In this document: piece after piece, positions 47,138 through 58,495 of the stretch
How the letters are laid out: each line of letters begins with the position of its first letter
Numbering within the stretch: the stretch's first letter is position 1
DNA from: Xenorhabdus bovienii SS-2004
GTDB taxonomy: Bacteria; Pseudomonadota; Gammaproteobacteria; Enterobacterales; Enterobacteriaceae
DNA: 64,000 nucleotides
Assembly: GCF_000027225.1 (NCBI RefSeq)
Contig: NC_013892.1
Span: 3,844,001-3,908,000, forward strand
Direction: 5' to 3'
The notes under the pieces: model-generated
The model's database searches: none
Told to the model about the DNA's origin: nothing
Seen by the model: the letters and a program-made list of their open reading frames with translations, nothing else
Made by a program: the position numbers and the translations under genes

Positions 47138-49246
47138 ATGGAAAATAAACACCTCGACAATTTGGCAACAGAGGCTGGCATAGCCGCCGAATATATTAAT
47201 GCCTACGGGAAACCGCAGGCTATCCCTGCCGAAATTCGGCATCGGATATTGGCAGCCATGTATACAGACCCACCGGCCAATAGGCCGGTTTCTGATGCAT
47301 CTATTCTTACCCTGCCTGTGGTTAAAGTGATGACTCAAGGTCAGACAATCACTTTACCTTTGAGCAGTACAGAAAATTATCGATGGCAAATACAGACAGA
47401 GCAAGGAGAGACATTTCAAGGGGACTGCCAATATCAAATCACTCTGCCGACCAACCTCCCTCTGGGCTATCACACACTGACATTAATGCCAGTAAAATCA
47501 ATATCAGTAACAGAACCTCATAGCCAACACCCGGTTATGCAGATTATTGTGACGCCAGAACGTTGCTACGAGCCAGAGACACTGATAAATGGCGAAAAAC
47601 TCTGGGGAGCCTGTATCCAGCTCTATACCTTGCGTTCAGAAAATAACTGGGGAATCGGCGATTTTGGCGATTTGAAATATATGCTGCAAGAACTGACGCA
47701 ACGGGGTGGCGCATTTATCGGCCTGAATCCACTTCATGCCATGTATCCAGCCATGCCTGAAGACGCCAGTCCCTACAGCCCTTCTTCCCGTCACTGGCTC
47801 AATATCATTTATATTGATGTGAACCAAGTAGAAGATTTCACATACAGTGTCGAAGCTCAAAAATGGTGGCGATTGCCGGAAACTCAACTCAAGCTCCAGC
47901 ATGTCCGCCAAACAGGATTAGTCGATTACACCAGCGTGATGACATTAAAAATAACAGCGCTGCGTCTGGCTTATCAACAGTTTCAAACCCGATCCGCTAC
48001 AGATCCCCTGCATATTGCTTTTCAACAATTTGTTACCAAAGGTGGTAAAAGCCTTTATTCTCAAGCAGCCTATGATGCTCTGCACCGTAAACTCTACGAC
48101 GAAGACAGCGCTTACTGGGGCTGGCCGGTATGGCCAGAAAAATATCGTGAACCTGATAGCGATACGGTGAAAGAATTCTGCCAGTCACATTGGCCGGAAG
48201 TGGAGTTTTTCCTCTGGTTACAATGGCTGGCCGATACCCAATTAGCTGGCTGCTTTACCGAAAGCCAGCACAATCATATGCCCATCGGCATTTATCGTGA
48301 CTTGGCTGTTGGTGTTGCACAAGGCGGCTCAGAAACATGGTGCAACCGAACGGTGTATTGCACCAAGGCATCTATTGGCGCACCACCGGACATACTCGGC
48401 CCACTCGGACAAAACTGGGGCTTACCTCCGATAAACCCCCATGTATTACGAGTCCAAGCCTATCAGCCTTTTATTGAATTACTGCGTAGCAATATGCGCC
48501 ACTGCGGGGCATTACGTATTGATCACGTTATGTCACTACTCAGACTATGGTGGATACCACAAGGAGAAACTGCCGATAAAGGGGTTTATGTCCATTATCC
48601 AGTTGACGATTTGCTGGCGATACTGGCGCTGGAAAGCCAACGCCATCACTGTATGGTGATTGGCGAAGATTTAGGGATCGTGCCAGAAGAAATTGTCGGC
48701 AAATTACATACCCGAGGTGTCTATTCCTATAAGGTGTTCTATTTTGAACGGGATGGGCACGGAGAATTCCGCTCACCCGATGAGTACCCCACGCAGGCAA
48801 TGGCAACCATTACTACCCATGATTTACCTACATTACGCGGATTCTGGCAAAACAAGGATTTGATATTGGGGGAATCGATCGGCTTATACCCAGATAAAAC
48901 TCTACTTGATGGGTTATATGATGAACGTAAGCGTTGTAAGCAGAAGTTATTGGACGGTCTGAACCGCCATGGTTATTCATCTGCATCACTGAGTATGACA
49001 GACACGCCAGCTCCGATGTCAGCCTCTATCAATCAAAACATACATCACTACATTGCCCACAGCACCAGTGCCTTATTGGGATTGCAGCCCGAAGACTGGC
49101 TAGATATGGAACTCCCCGTCAATATTCCGGGAACGTCCACAGAGTATCCCAACTGGCGGCGCAAACTAAGCATTACGCTGGAAGCTATGTTCCAAGATGA
49201 ACATATCAACCAATTACTTCAAACGGTAGGAGAGTACCGAAGGTAA
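47138..49246 (+). CDS. malQ: 4-alpha-glucanotransferase (amylomaltase)
   Basis: MalQ moves glucosyl and maltodextrinyl residues between maltodextrins and so lets maltose be used together with MalP. At 702 aa it is near the E. coli length (694). GH77 motifs are present: SPYSPSSRHWLN, ALRIDHVMSLLRLWWIP (nucleophile Asp region), VIGEDLGIVPEEI (acid/base Glu) and TTHDLPTLRGFW. The gene is coupled to malP and ends in a strong bidirectional terminator shared with malG. Confidence 0.96.
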   Translation: MENKHLDNLATEAGIAAEYINAYGKPQAIPAEIRHRILAAMYTDPPANRPVSDASILTLPVVKVMTQGQTITLPLSSTENYRWQIQTEQGETFQGDCQYQITLPTNLPLGYHTLTLMPVKSISVTEPHSQHPVMQIIVTPERCYEPETLINGEKLWGACIQLYTLRSENNWGIGDFGDLKYMLQELTQRGGAFIGLNPLHAMYPAMPEDASPYSPSSRHWLNIIYIDVNQVEDFTYSVEAQKWWRLPETQLKLQHVRQTGLVDYTSVMTLKITALRLAYQQFQTRSATDPLHIAFQQFVTKGGKSLYSQAAYDALHRKLYDEDSAYWGWPVWPEKYREPDSDTVKEFCQSHWPEVEFFLWLQWLADTQLAGCFTESQHNHMPIGIYRDLAVGVAQGGSETWCNRTVYCTKASIGAPPDILGPLGQNWGLPPINPHVLRVQAYQPFIELLRSNMRHCGALRIDHVMSLLRLWWIPQGETADKGVYVHYPVDDLLAILALESQRHHCMVIGEDLGIVPEEIVGKLHTRGVYSYKVFYFERDGHGEFRSPDEYPTQAMATITTHDLPTLRGFWQNKDLILGESIGLYPDKTLLDGLYDERKRCKQKLLDGLNRHGYSSASLSMTDTPAPMSASINQNIHHYIAHSTSALLGLQPEDWLDMELPVNIPGTSTEYPNWRRKLSITLEAMFQDEHINQLLQTVGEYRR

Positions 49247-49261
49247 ATTCCGTAATCACTT

Positions 49262-49298
49262 AAACCACCATCGATAGAACAACTATCGATGGTGGTTT
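49262..49298. terminator. Bidirectional terminator between malQ and malG
   Basis: A perfect 16-bp stem (AAACCACCATCGATAG / CTATCGATGGTGGTTT) with a 5-nt loop lies between the convergent malQ and malG genes. T-tracts flank it on both strands. Confidence 0.9.
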
Positions 49299-49318
49299 AG
49301 CTTTTTAACTGAACATCA

Positions 49319-50209
49319 TCATCCCTTCACACTCCCTGATGTTAGCCCACCGACTAACCAGCGCTGTGCAAGCAGGAACATCACGGTGATAGGGATTGCA
49401 GAAAGCACCGCTGCGGCAGCAAAATCCCCCCATAGGGAGTTTTGTGGATGAAGGTACTGTTGCATTCCTACTGCCAGAGTATAACTGTCTACATCCCGCA
49501 ACAGCAGTGACGCCACAGGAACTTCGGTTATGACACCAATAAAAGACAGGATAAACACCACCGCCAGTATTGGTACGGAAAGCGGTAATAATATCAAACG
49601 AAAAACTTGCCACGATGTCGCACCATCCAACATTGCGGCTTCTTCCAGAGACCCATCTAACGTTTCGAAATAACCTTTGATCGTCCATACATGCAGTGCA
49701 ATCCCTCCCATATAGGCAAAAATCACACTACCGTGAGTATTAAGCCCCATAAATGGAATATAGGCACCTAATCGATCAAAAAGCGCATATAGCGCCACCA
49801 GCGAAAGTACCGGAGGGAACATCTGGAAAATCAACATCCCTTTTAACAAAGTGCTTTTGCCACGAAAACGCATTCGAGCAAAGGCATAAGCACAGGTCGT
49901 TGACAGAGCCACAATCCCCGTAGCCGTAATGAATGCAATTTTTACTGAATTCCACAGCCATTGTATGACGGGGAATGGTGGGGGGGTGATACGTCCATCT
50001 GGGGACTCTACGCTATAACCAAGCGCCAGTTTCCAGTGTTCCCATGAAATTGTTTCAGGGATAAGACTACCTGTGGCAAAATTTCCAGGTCGCAAAGAAA
50101 TAGCAATCACCATCAACATTGGCAATAAAATCAATGCAATAAAAGACAGCATTAACATATGTGTTGCCCCTACCCGCCACCGTTGTGATTTTGGTTGCAC
50201 CATCGCCAT
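49319..50209 (-). CDS. malG: Maltose ABC transporter permease MalG
   Basis: MalG is one of the two inner-membrane permease subunits of the MalFGK2 maltose importer. The 296-aa length equals E. coli. Six membrane segments are visible, and the EAA loop that docks with MalK is [21 protein letters not shown]. It is last of malE-malF-malG, 12 bp after malF. Confidence 0.97.
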   Translation of the reverse strand: MAMVQPKSQRWRVGATHMLMLSFIALILLPMLMVIAISLRPGNFATGSLIPETISWEHWKLALGYSVESPDGRITPPPFPVIQWLWNSVKIAFITATGIVALSTTCAYAFARMRFRGKSTLLKGMLIFQMFPPVLSLVALYALFDRLGAYIPFMGLNTHGSVIFAYMGGIALHVWTIKGYFETLDGSLEEAAMLDGATSWQVFRLILLPLSVPILAVVFILSFIGVITEVPVASLLLRDVDSYTLAVGMQQYLHPQNSLWGDFAAAAVLSAIPITVMFLLAQRWLVGGLTSGSVKG

Positions 50210-50221
50210 TACCCGTTCTCC

Positions 50222-51787
50222 TCAATCAAATTTAATACGAGTCGCTTTCAGATTAATGATGGCTAATGCCCCGACCAAAAGAAAAATCAACGTAGCAATA
50301 GCCGCAGCCAAACCAAAATCCTGTCCTCCGCCCCCTTCAAAAGCGATACGATAAGTATAATTCACTAAAAGATCGGTATAACCCGCAGGGGTTGTTGTAC
50401 CAATGCGATCCGGCCTGCCATTGGTCAGCAACTGAACTAAAACAAAGTTATTAAAATTAAAAGCGAAACTGGCAATTATCAACGGAGTCAGCGGCTTAAT
50501 CAGCAATGGAAAAGTAATTCTGGAAAAATTATGTAATGGCCCGGCCCCATCAATAGCCGATGCCTCATAAAGATCATCAGGAATTGACTTCAGCAGCCCC
50601 ATGCAAAGGATCATCATATAGGGATATCCCAGCCACGTATTCACTATAATCAACATCGTTCGCGCCAGTGTTGGGTCGGTAAACCACTCCGGTTTCAAAC
50701 CAAACAGCCCGTTAAGCAGCAGGTTGATTTCCCCAAAACTCTGGTTAAATAACCCCTTAAAAATCAGGATGGAAATAAACGAAGGAACAGCGTACGGCAA
50801 AATAAGCAGTACACGATAAATTGCCCGTCCTTTGAGCGCCTCCCACTGCACAATACACGCAAGGATCATACCCAGCGCCACCGTCAATATCACCGTTAGC
50901 AGGGAAAAGATCACAGTCCAGACAAAAATCGAAAGAAAGGGTTTTTGGATACCGTCATCCTGAATAACCCGCAAAAAGTTTTTCCAACCGACAGAAACCG
51001 TGAATCCCGGGCTTAATGTTCCCTCACTCCAGACGCCCTCAGCGTTCGTGGCTTGATAGAACCCTGTATCCATATTTGGTCGGTATTCTGTCCCCGTTTG
51101 ATTATTGGTCAGGGTGATGCCGTCTTCCCCAATGGAATAGAGGGGATGTATGCCGGAGAATTGACGCAATGAACTCATACGTAACTTACTGCCATCCGGC
51201 AGAACAGTAACAAGCTGACCTAACGCCTGCCGGTACTGGGTTATGGTTCGCAATGCAGCGGCATCACTCTCAAAAACCTTTTCCTGCTTATGCAAAGGCA
51301 GAATGACCTCTTCCCCCGCAGATGTAGATAAAGAAAAAGGATCAGACACCAGTAATTGAGAGCTATCAGGAACACTCAAGGCCAGTACCCACTGTTCAGA
51401 TTCAGGATAAAGTTTGAAATTAAGTGTCTGACCTGCCTGATATTGACGACTCATCAACACCGTTTGAGCCCGTTCAAAAGTCAGTTGATTTGTACTGCTA
51501 TAGTTCGTGAAAGCAATAGCAACAGTACAAATAAGTGGAAACAATACAAACAGGCTCATGCCCGCAATTCCCGGATAGGTATAACGCCAAGCATAAGACT
51601 TACGATTGGCAAAGACATAAATACCACTTCCCAGTAATACCAGTGTCAGCATGGCAAACAGATATTCACCCTGGGCATACATCAATACAATCAAATAACC
51701 GGTAAAAAATAGGCACAGACTGACTCCGAACCATTTTAGGACAGGATGCGACCACCATTCTGTTTTGTCCAATCTCGCTGACATCAT
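50222..51787 (-). CDS. malF: Maltose ABC transporter permease MalF
   Basis: MalF is the larger permease subunit and contributes the periplasmic P2 loop that touches MalE. The 521-aa product (E. coli 514) has N-terminal membrane segments, a periplasmic domain of about 180 residues and the EAA loop YEASAIDGAGPLHNFSRITFPLL. It follows malE after a 132-bp gap that contains a long palindrome. Two ATG codons in a row form the start. Confidence 0.97.
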   Translation of the reverse strand: MMSARLDKTEWWSHPVLKWFGVSLCLFFTGYLIVLMYAQGEYLFAMLTLVLLGSGIYVFANRKSYAWRYTYPGIAGMSLFVLFPLICTVAIAFTNYSSTNQLTFERAQTVLMSRQYQAGQTLNFKLYPESEQWVLALSVPDSSQLLVSDPFSLSTSAGEEVILPLHKQEKVFESDAAALRTITQYRQALGQLVTVLPDGSKLRMSSLRQFSGIHPLYSIGEDGITLTNNQTGTEYRPNMDTGFYQATNAEGVWSEGTLSPGFTVSVGWKNFLRVIQDDGIQKPFLSIFVWTVIFSLLTVILTVALGMILACIVQWEALKGRAIYRVLLILPYAVPSFISILIFKGLFNQSFGEINLLLNGLFGLKPEWFTDPTLARTMLIIVNTWLGYPYMMILCMGLLKSIPDDLYEASAIDGAGPLHNFSRITFPLLIKPLTPLIIASFAFNFNNFVLVQLLTNGRPDRIGTTTPAGYTDLLVNYTYRIAFEGGGGQDFGLAAAIATLIFLLVGALAIINLKATRIKFD

Positions 51788-51836
51788 GCACTTCCTGTTA
51801 CTAAGAGCCTATCCCAATAGACACTAACGCTCCTTC

Positions 51837-51897
51837 TATACCATTCATCTTTCAAATTGCCGCCAACAAAGCGGCAACTTGAAATCTATTGGGTATA
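51837..51897. repeat. 60-bp imperfect palindrome between malE and malF
   Basis: Two arms, TATACCATTCATCTTTC... and ...GAAATCTATTGGGTATA, pair with a perfect GCCGC / GCGGC centre around CAACAAA. Sequences like TTGAAATCTATTGGGTATA are frequent intergenic repeats in Xenorhabdus and Photorhabdus as I remember them. It sits in the malE-malF gap, where E. coli has REP elements that stabilise malE mRNA. Confidence 0.7.
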
Positions 51898-51919
51898 AAA
51901 TCAGGAACCTGTTATTCGT

Positions 51920-53122
51920 TTATTTAGCTATTCGATTTTCTGCATCATTAAGCGCAGCATCAATAGATTGCCGACCATTCACTGCATTAAGAACAGCACT
52001 GCGCATGGCATACCAAAAACTACTCATTTGCGAAACATTTGGCATAATTTCACCTTGCTGAGCATTTGCCATCGTGGCAGCAATACGTGGATCTTTCGCA
52101 AGGATATCCTGATAAGATTTCAGCGCCACAGCCCCCAACGGTTTGTCCTTATCCACGGTTGCCAAGCCTTCGTTGGTCAGCAGATAATTTTCCAGAAACT
52201 CCTTCGCCAATTCTTTATTAGGACTAGCTGCATTGATTCCGGCGGTTAAGATGCCAACAAACGGTTTAGAGGGTTTTCCTTTAAAGGTTGGTAATAAAGT
52301 AACACCATAATTGATCTTACTTTTGTCGATATTCGTCCAAGTCCACGGGCCATTGATGGTCATTGCTGTTTTGCCTTTATTGAAGGCGGCTTCAGCGATG
52401 GAGTAATCGATATCAGCACTCAAATGTTTGTTTTTCACCAAATCAACCAAGAATTGCATTCCCGCTTTGGAACCCGCATTATTCACGCCGCTATCTTTGG
52501 TGTTATAAGCACCATTCTCCACTTTGAAAGCGTAGCCCCCATCAGCAGCAATCAGTGGCCAAGTGAAATAAGGTTCCTGCAAATTAAACATGATTGCGCT
52601 TTTATTCTGCTTTTTCAGTTCATTATCCAGCGCAGGGATCTCTTCCCATGTCTTTGGCGGAGATTTCACTAAATCTTTATTGTAGATAAGAGAAAGCGCT
52701 TCAACTGCAATGGGATAACCAATCAGTTTGCCATCATAACGAACCGCATCCCAGGTAAAAGGAAATAACTTGTCCATGAACGGTTGGTCAGGTGTCACTT
52801 CGGCCAATAAACCAGATTGGGCATAGCCACCAAAACGATCATGCGCCCAGAAAATGATATCTGGTCCATCACCGTTCGCTGCTATTTGAGAATATTTTTC
52901 TTCGAATTTATCGGGATGCTCAACAGCAACAGGAATGCCAGTTTCTTTTGCAAATTTCTCACCAACCTGTGCCAGCCCGTTGTATCCCTTATCACCGTTG
53001 ATCCAAATCACCAGCTTGCCTTCTTCCAGCTTTGCAAAAGCAGGGGCAGAGAGTATCCATGTTGTTAAAACGGAAAGCATCAGAGCGCGAGATCCCACTT
53101 TCAGAGTTGTTTTTGTCATCAT
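51920..53122 (-). CDS. malE: Maltose/maltodextrin-binding periplasmic protein
   Basis: MalE binds maltose and maltodextrins in the periplasm and delivers them to MalFGK2. The 400-aa precursor has a signal peptide ending ILSAPAFA before [10 protein letters not shown], and the ligand-binding protein follows E. coli MalE throughout ([30 protein letters not shown]). It is the first gene of malEFG, divergent from malK. Two adjacent ATG codons precede the signal peptide. Confidence 0.97.
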   Translation of the reverse strand: MMTKTTLKVGSRALMLSVLTTWILSAPAFAKLEEGKLVIWINGDKGYNGLAQVGEKFAKETGIPVAVEHPDKFEEKYSQIAANGDGPDIIFWAHDRFGGYAQSGLLAEVTPDQPFMDKLFPFTWDAVRYDGKLIGYPIAVEALSLIYNKDLVKSPPKTWEEIPALDNELKKQNKSAIMFNLQEPYFTWPLIAADGGYAFKVENGAYNTKDSGVNNAGSKAGMQFLVDLVKNKHLSADIDYSIAEAAFNKGKTAMTINGPWTWTNIDKSKINYGVTLLPTFKGKPSKPFVGILTAGINAASPNKELAKEFLENYLLTNEGLATVDKDKPLGAVALKSYQDILAKDPRIAATMANAQQGEIMPNVSQMSSFWYAMRSAVLNAVNGRQSIDAALNDAENRIAK

Positions 53123-53515
53123 TCCGTCCTTTTCGTCGTTTGCAGGTTCAAGATGAATTTCTCGTTACACCGCTAGAAAATGGTTCCCAGTGTGCAATCA
53201 ACAGAAAGCAAGCTCATCCTCCCCTGTTCTACGCCTCACCACAAATGAGTGTGAAGTTGATTACAAAAATACTGAAAATCAGTATGTTAACCTTAAAGAG
53301 ACATCGATTTTTGGGATTAAAATCACATCTTGCTCAGTGATTTTTCACAGAATATCCCAATCACATTAATCTCATCCTCCTTATGCCTCCCCCATAAAAA
53401 ATTATGGGATGGAGGATTTTTATTCCTGTTATTTTGCACACAATTTTGCTACCAGTTTTTCACTAAGTTTTTTACTACAAACATAAAACTAGGGTGGCAA
53501 CTCCGAGGGGAACAC
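53123..53515. promoter_or_regulatory. malE-malK divergent regulatory region
   Basis: This 393-bp gap has several MalT-box-like sites: GGGAGGATG (minus, 53215-53223, eight of nine), AGGAGGATG (minus, 53373-53381), and GGGATGGAG (plus, 53406-53414). A CRP-like site TGTGA-N6-TTACA lies at 53250-53265. The arrangement, with MalT sites at both ends and CRP between, resembles the E. coli malB region. A further TCACA half-site cluster lies at about 53323-53365. No coding frame in it is convincing. Confidence 0.55.
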
Positions 53516-54625
53516 ATGTCCAGCGTCACACTCCGCGATGTATCTAAGACTTATGGTGAAACTGTCATTTCCAAAAACTTCAACCTTGAGATTGAAGAAG
53601 GGGAATTTGTTGTTTTTGTTGGTCCATCAGGATGTGGAAAATCAACACTGTTAAGGATGATTGCAGGTCTGGAAGACATTACCTCCGGTGATTTACTGAT
53701 AGCAGGGCAGCGAATGAATGATGTTCCTCCTGCCAAACGCAGTGTAGGTATGGTTTTTCAATCCTACGCGCTATACCCCCATTTGTCTGTTGCTGACAAT
53801 ATGTCATTCGGCATGAAACTGGCCGGGATCAAAAAAAGCGATATTCAGAAGCGAGTTCAACAAGTTGCAGAAACTCTTCAGCTCGCCCATCTGTTGGATC
53901 GTCGCCCCAAAGCACTATCTGGAGGGCAGCGTCAGCGAGTTGCCATTGGCCGCACTCTGGTCGCTGAACCGAATATATTTCTTCTGGATGAACCACTCTC
54001 CAATCTGGATGCTGCGCTGCGTGTCCAGATGCGCATTGAGATTTCACGCCTGCATCAACGCCTGCAACGTACGATGATCTATGTTACGCATGATCAAACC
54101 GAAGCCATGACTCTGGCGGATAAAATCGTCGTTCTGGATGCAGGCAACATTGCTCAGGTCGGTAAGCCACTCGAAATTTATCACTACCCTGCCAACCGTT
54201 TTGTTGCGGGCTTCATCGGTTCCCCAAAGATGAATTTCCTACCAGTCAAAGTCTCTGCCACAGCAATCGATCAAGTACAGATTATTTTGCCTAACGGGCA
54301 GCCTGTCTGGCTACCCGTTGAAAGTAAGGATGTCACTGTCGGTAGCAATGTATCTCTAGGTATCCGCCCCGAACACCTGTTGCCTAATGATGTGGCCGAC
54401 GTAACGCTGGAAGGAACAGTGCAAATCGTAGAGCAACTGGGGAATGAAACTCAGGTTCACATCCGCATACCTGCAATTCACCAAAATTTGGTTTACCGCC
54501 AGCCTGATGTTGTTCTCGTGGAAGAAGGAGCAACCTTCACTATCGGGTTAGCTCCCCATCGCTGTCATCTATTCCGCGAAGATGGCACTGCATGTCAGCG
54601 TTTGCATAAAGAGCCCGGAGTCTGA
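53516..54625 (+). CDS. malK: Maltose/maltodextrin import ATPase MalK
   Basis: MalK is the ATPase of the maltose importer and also restrains MalT when no substrate is carried. From the ATG at 53516 the product is 369 aa (E. coli 371). A longer upstream frame lacks homology, while GAGGGG lies before this ATG. Walker A is [10 protein letters not shown], the signature [15 protein letters not shown], and Walker [15 protein letters not shown]. The C-terminal regulatory domain follows. It begins the malK-lamB-malM operon. Confidence 0.97.
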   Translation: MSSVTLRDVSKTYGETVISKNFNLEIEEGEFVVFVGPSGCGKSTLLRMIAGLEDITSGDLLIAGQRMNDVPPAKRSVGMVFQSYALYPHLSVADNMSFGMKLAGIKKSDIQKRVQQVAETLQLAHLLDRRPKALSGGQRQRVAIGRTLVAEPNIFLLDEPLSNLDAALRVQMRIEISRLHQRLQRTMIYVTHDQTEAMTLADKIVVLDAGNIAQVGKPLEIYHYPANRFVAGFIGSPKMNFLPVKVSATAIDQVQIILPNGQPVWLPVESKDVTVGSNVSLGIRPEHLLPNDVADVTLEGTVQIVEQLGNETQVHIRIPAIHQNLVYRQPDVVLVEEGATFTIGLAPHRCHLFREDGTACQRLHKEPGV

Positions 54626-55936
<1,311 letters not shown>

Positions 55937-55959
55937 TGGATTCAGACAAGGCTAATACA

Positions 55960-56928
55960 ATGAAAATAAAACTGCTTTCAGTTTGTCTCAGTACTCTGCT
56001 TTGCTATGCACTTCCCGCAGCGAGCTATGCAGCACCTGATACAGCAATGCCTGACAGTTCTGACAATATAGTTGTGCCCGATAGCAAACTGCACAATACC
56101 ACAGCACCTGCGCTGACTATATCGTCCTTACAGAAATTAAAGTGGTTGCCAGCTAATACTCATGCCACACAGACTATTATCCTGAATAGTGCATCATCCC
56201 GGATTCATGAAGGGGATATTCAAGGAGCGGTAGCTGCATTTGCATTGCCAGCCAATCAGGGTGCATTAGAGATCACCCTGAATAGCCTGATAAAGGATAA
56301 GCAGGTTTATTCGCCTAATGTGTTAGTACTTGATGAGCAATTGCGCCCCGCAGCCTTTTACCCAAGTCATTATTTTCAATATCAACGACCGGGCATCATG
56401 TCAGTTGACAGGCTTGAAGGGACGTTAAAATTAACCCCCGCATTAGGGCAACAGCAAATTTACCTGCTGGTTTATACCACCCGTGCTGATTTACAGTCAT
56501 CTACACAAATGGTCGATCCAGCTAAAGCCTATGCTCAGGGAGTAGGTAATGCCGTACCTAATATTCCTGATCCGATGGCTCGCCATACGGAAACAGGAAT
56601 ATTAACGCTAAAAGTGAAATCAGAACGCGATGCCGGTAATGTCCTGATTGGTCAGGCCTTCTCAGCACCAGCGCCAAAACCTGTCATAGTCGGCTCCATG
56701 CAAACAGCAACGACGGCCGTTACCGCACTACAACCTGTTGTGCCGGCTATTGCACCCAAAAACAAACCAGTTCTGGGTGATACCGAAAAATATTTCAATA
56801 ACGCCATTAAGAAAGCGATTAATGACGGTGATATTGATAAAGCACTACATCTGCTGGATGAGGCTGAACGCTTGGGATCAGCAACCGCAAGAGATACCTT
56901 TATCAAAAGGATAAAAAATCTCAAATAG
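55960..56928 (+). CDS. malM: Maltose operon periplasmic protein MalM
   Basis: MalM is a periplasmic protein of unknown biochemical role in the maltose regulon. From the ATG at 55960 the 322-aa product has a signal peptide ending AASYA and aligns with E. coli MalM over its length, including MSVDRLEGTLKLTPALGQQ and ALHLLDEAERLGSATARDTF at the C-terminus. Two earlier in-frame starts would overlap the end of lamB, but the signal peptide supports this one. It is the last gene of malK-lamB-malM. Confidence 0.92.
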   Translation: MKIKLLSVCLSTLLCYALPAASYAAPDTAMPDSSDNIVVPDSKLHNTTAPALTISSLQKLKWLPANTHATQTIILNSASSRIHEGDIQGAVAAFALPANQGALEITLNSLIKDKQVYSPNVLVLDEQLRPAAFYPSHYFQYQRPGIMSVDRLEGTLKLTPALGQQQIYLLVYTTRADLQSSTQMVDPAKAYAQGVGNAVPNIPDPMARHTETGILTLKVKSERDAGNVLIGQAFSAPAPKPVIVGSMQTATTAVTALQPVVPAIAPKNKPVLGDTEKYFNNAIKKAINDGDIDKALHLLDEAERLGSATARDTFIKRIKNLK

Positions 56929-56943
56929 GCTCAATTTATTATT

Positions 56944-56996
56944 GGGGTTATAGTAAGAAATGAAATATTCATTTTACAATCTATAATCCCTTTATT
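56944..56996 (+). terminator. Hairpin terminator after malM
   Basis: GGGGTTATAG and CTATAATCCC pair, with an inner stem AAATGAA / TTCATTT, and a TTTATT tract follows, 15 nt after the malM stop. The rest of the 220-bp gap to the deacetylase is AT-rich with nothing recognised. Confidence 0.55.
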
Positions 56997-57148
56997 AACC
57001 AGATACTCTATTAGAATTTTTGCCAAAAAATAAAGAGACAGAATAATAAATAAAAATATATTGTAATTCCAAAAGGATAACTACATATCATTCAATAATT
57101 CATATTCCACATCCGATTATTAATAAGTTATAAAAGTATTTCATCCCA

Positions 57149-58402
57149 TTAATTAGCAATTATTTTTTCCATTTTTTCAATAGAATCGGTTCGTAATATA
57201 TATAAACGCTTCAGTGAAAATGGGTTATCTCCCAGTTTTACTTTACCCTGTTTGGTTGTGACCGCTAAATGAAACCCTGCATTTCGGGCTGCATCTATAG
57301 CTTGCTGGTTATATCCACCAAAGGGATAAGAGAGATAGAGAACATGGGGATTGAATTGTGATAACGCACGACGAGAACGTTCAAAATCATATAGAATAGT
57401 GTGGTATGAACGGCTGAATAATATTGGTCCTTTGTTTTTCCCCAGACGATGCAAAAAGTGGGTATGGGACTGAAAATCAAACACATCCTTTGTAGCATAT
57501 AATGTAGAAAGACTCATAAATTGCAGGTTTTCAGAATTCCATTCCTGCGGATACCGCTTAATTCTGGATGAAATAATAAAAAGGGTCGCTTTCTGCCCAT
57601 TCTTTTTCAAGATTGGGTAGGCATAACGGTAAATGGATTTCAATCCATCATCAAACGTCAGACCAACCACTTTTGCAGGTAAGTTGAGAGTCCCGTTCAG
57701 GTAACCTTCCAACTCATACAATGAAATCGTGGTGTAACCTGCCTGTTTCAAATAATCCATTTGCTCGCGAAAAGCCGATAAAGAGGTCGTTGTTGAGGTA
57801 TGGAGAAAACGCTTGTTCTCTTTATCTTTCAGAATATGGTGATAAGTCAGCAAAGGAATACCATGATCCAATTCGGCATCCTGACCACTAATGTAACCGA
57901 CGCGACCCCCCAGATTCACTTCATACCACGTCTGATATGAGGGATCTTTCAGTTTGTCTAAAATTGGATAGCGGAGATTAGCATTCAGAATCGCAATCGA
58001 TGAACTATTAACTTCAGGCGTGCTATAAACCCGAATATCCTTAAAAATCATTAAATTTTCGCTAGTTTTTTTATCAAGAGTAGCGAGCGAACCATTGAAA
58101 GATACAGATTGTTTGACTTCTTTTAGATTTTCTTTATCAATATAGCCTTGACCATTACCAAAATGAAATTCGTAATGATCGTTCTGCTTGCCTTGTTCCT
58201 GAGCCGCTTTTAGAAAATGACCTTTCTTTAATAATCCAACCTGCACAATATGTTCACCTACCCGAGCATATATTTCACTGTCTTTAGTCACCTCCATGTA
58301 ACGATAGTTTGATAAATTGTGGTGCTGTGCTAATACAGAATTGGAAAAGAAACTAAAAAACAGTAATAAAGCGACTTCAATAACATAGACGATTTGTCTC
58401 AT
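57149..58402 (-). CDS. Secreted SH3-domain polysaccharide deacetylase
   Basis: From the ATG at 58402 the product is 417 aa, with a signal peptide (MRQIVYVIEVALLLFF to SNSVLA). Two SH3b-like domains (about residues 30-95 and 115-175) are followed by a NodB/CE4 deacetylase domain with LTFDDG (about 248-253), SHTH (about 312-315) and an earlier TYHHIL block typical of PgaB/IcaB-like enzymes. The first Asp of FDDG and the two His of SHTH are the expected catalytic and metal-binding residues. I infer removal of acetyl groups from a cell-wall or exopolysaccharide amino sugar. An in-frame ATG 36 bases upstream lies inside the rpoC terminator. There is no E. coli counterpart at this site. Confidence 0.85.
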   Translation of the reverse strand: MRQIVYVIEVALLLFFSFFSNSVLAQHHNLSNYRYMEVTKDSEIYARVGEHIVQVGLLKKGHFLKAAQEQGKQNDHYEFHFGNGQGYIDKENLKEVKQSVSFNGSLATLDKKTSENLMIFKDIRVYSTPEVNSSSIAILNANLRYPILDKLKDPSYQTWYEVNLGGRVGYISGQDAELDHGIPLLTYHHILKDKENKRFLHTSTTTSLSAFREQMDYLKQAGYTTISLYELEGYLNGTLNLPAKVVGLTFDDGLKSIYRYAYPILKKNGQKATLFIISSRIKRYPQEWNSENLQFMSLSTLYATKDVFDFQSHTHFLHRLGKNKGPILFSRSYHTILYDFERSRRALSQFNPHVLYLSYPFGGYNQQAIDAARNAGFHLAVTTKQGKVKLGDNPFSLKRLYILRTDSIEKMEKIIAN

Positions 58403-58414
58403 TTTATTTTCCAT

Positions 58415-58450
58415 CCAATAAAAAATGCCCTCCACCAAGAGAGGGCATTT
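58415..58450 (-). terminator. rpoBC terminator
   Basis: On the minus strand ATGCCCTC pairs with GAGGGCAT across an 8-nt loop and is followed by a T-rich tract, about 50 nt beyond the rpoC stop. Confidence 0.85.
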
Positions 58451-58464
58451 TATGATTAGCGATG

Positions 58465-58487
58465 TGTATAGAAGATGATTCTATACA
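58465..58487. other. 9-bp perfect stem-loop just after rpoC
   Basis: TGTATAGAA and TTCTATACA flank a 5-nt loop, eight bases beyond the rpoC stop and upstream of the terminator. It has no T-run and may protect the mRNA end or be an RNase processing site. Confidence 0.5.
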
Positions 58488-58495
58488 TCATGATA

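Noticed and set aside
53336..53353. CRP site at TGATTTTTCACAG near malK
   Set aside because: Only one good half-site with wrong spacing; the site at 53250-53265 is better.
53330..53515. 62-codon N-terminal extension of malK
   Set aside because: It crosses the MalT-box region and has no homology; ribosome-binding site and homology support 53516.
58403..58438. Longer start for the polysaccharide deacetylase
   Set aside because: The upstream ATG sits in the rpoC terminator stem and lacks a proper ribosome-binding site; the signal peptide begins at 58402.
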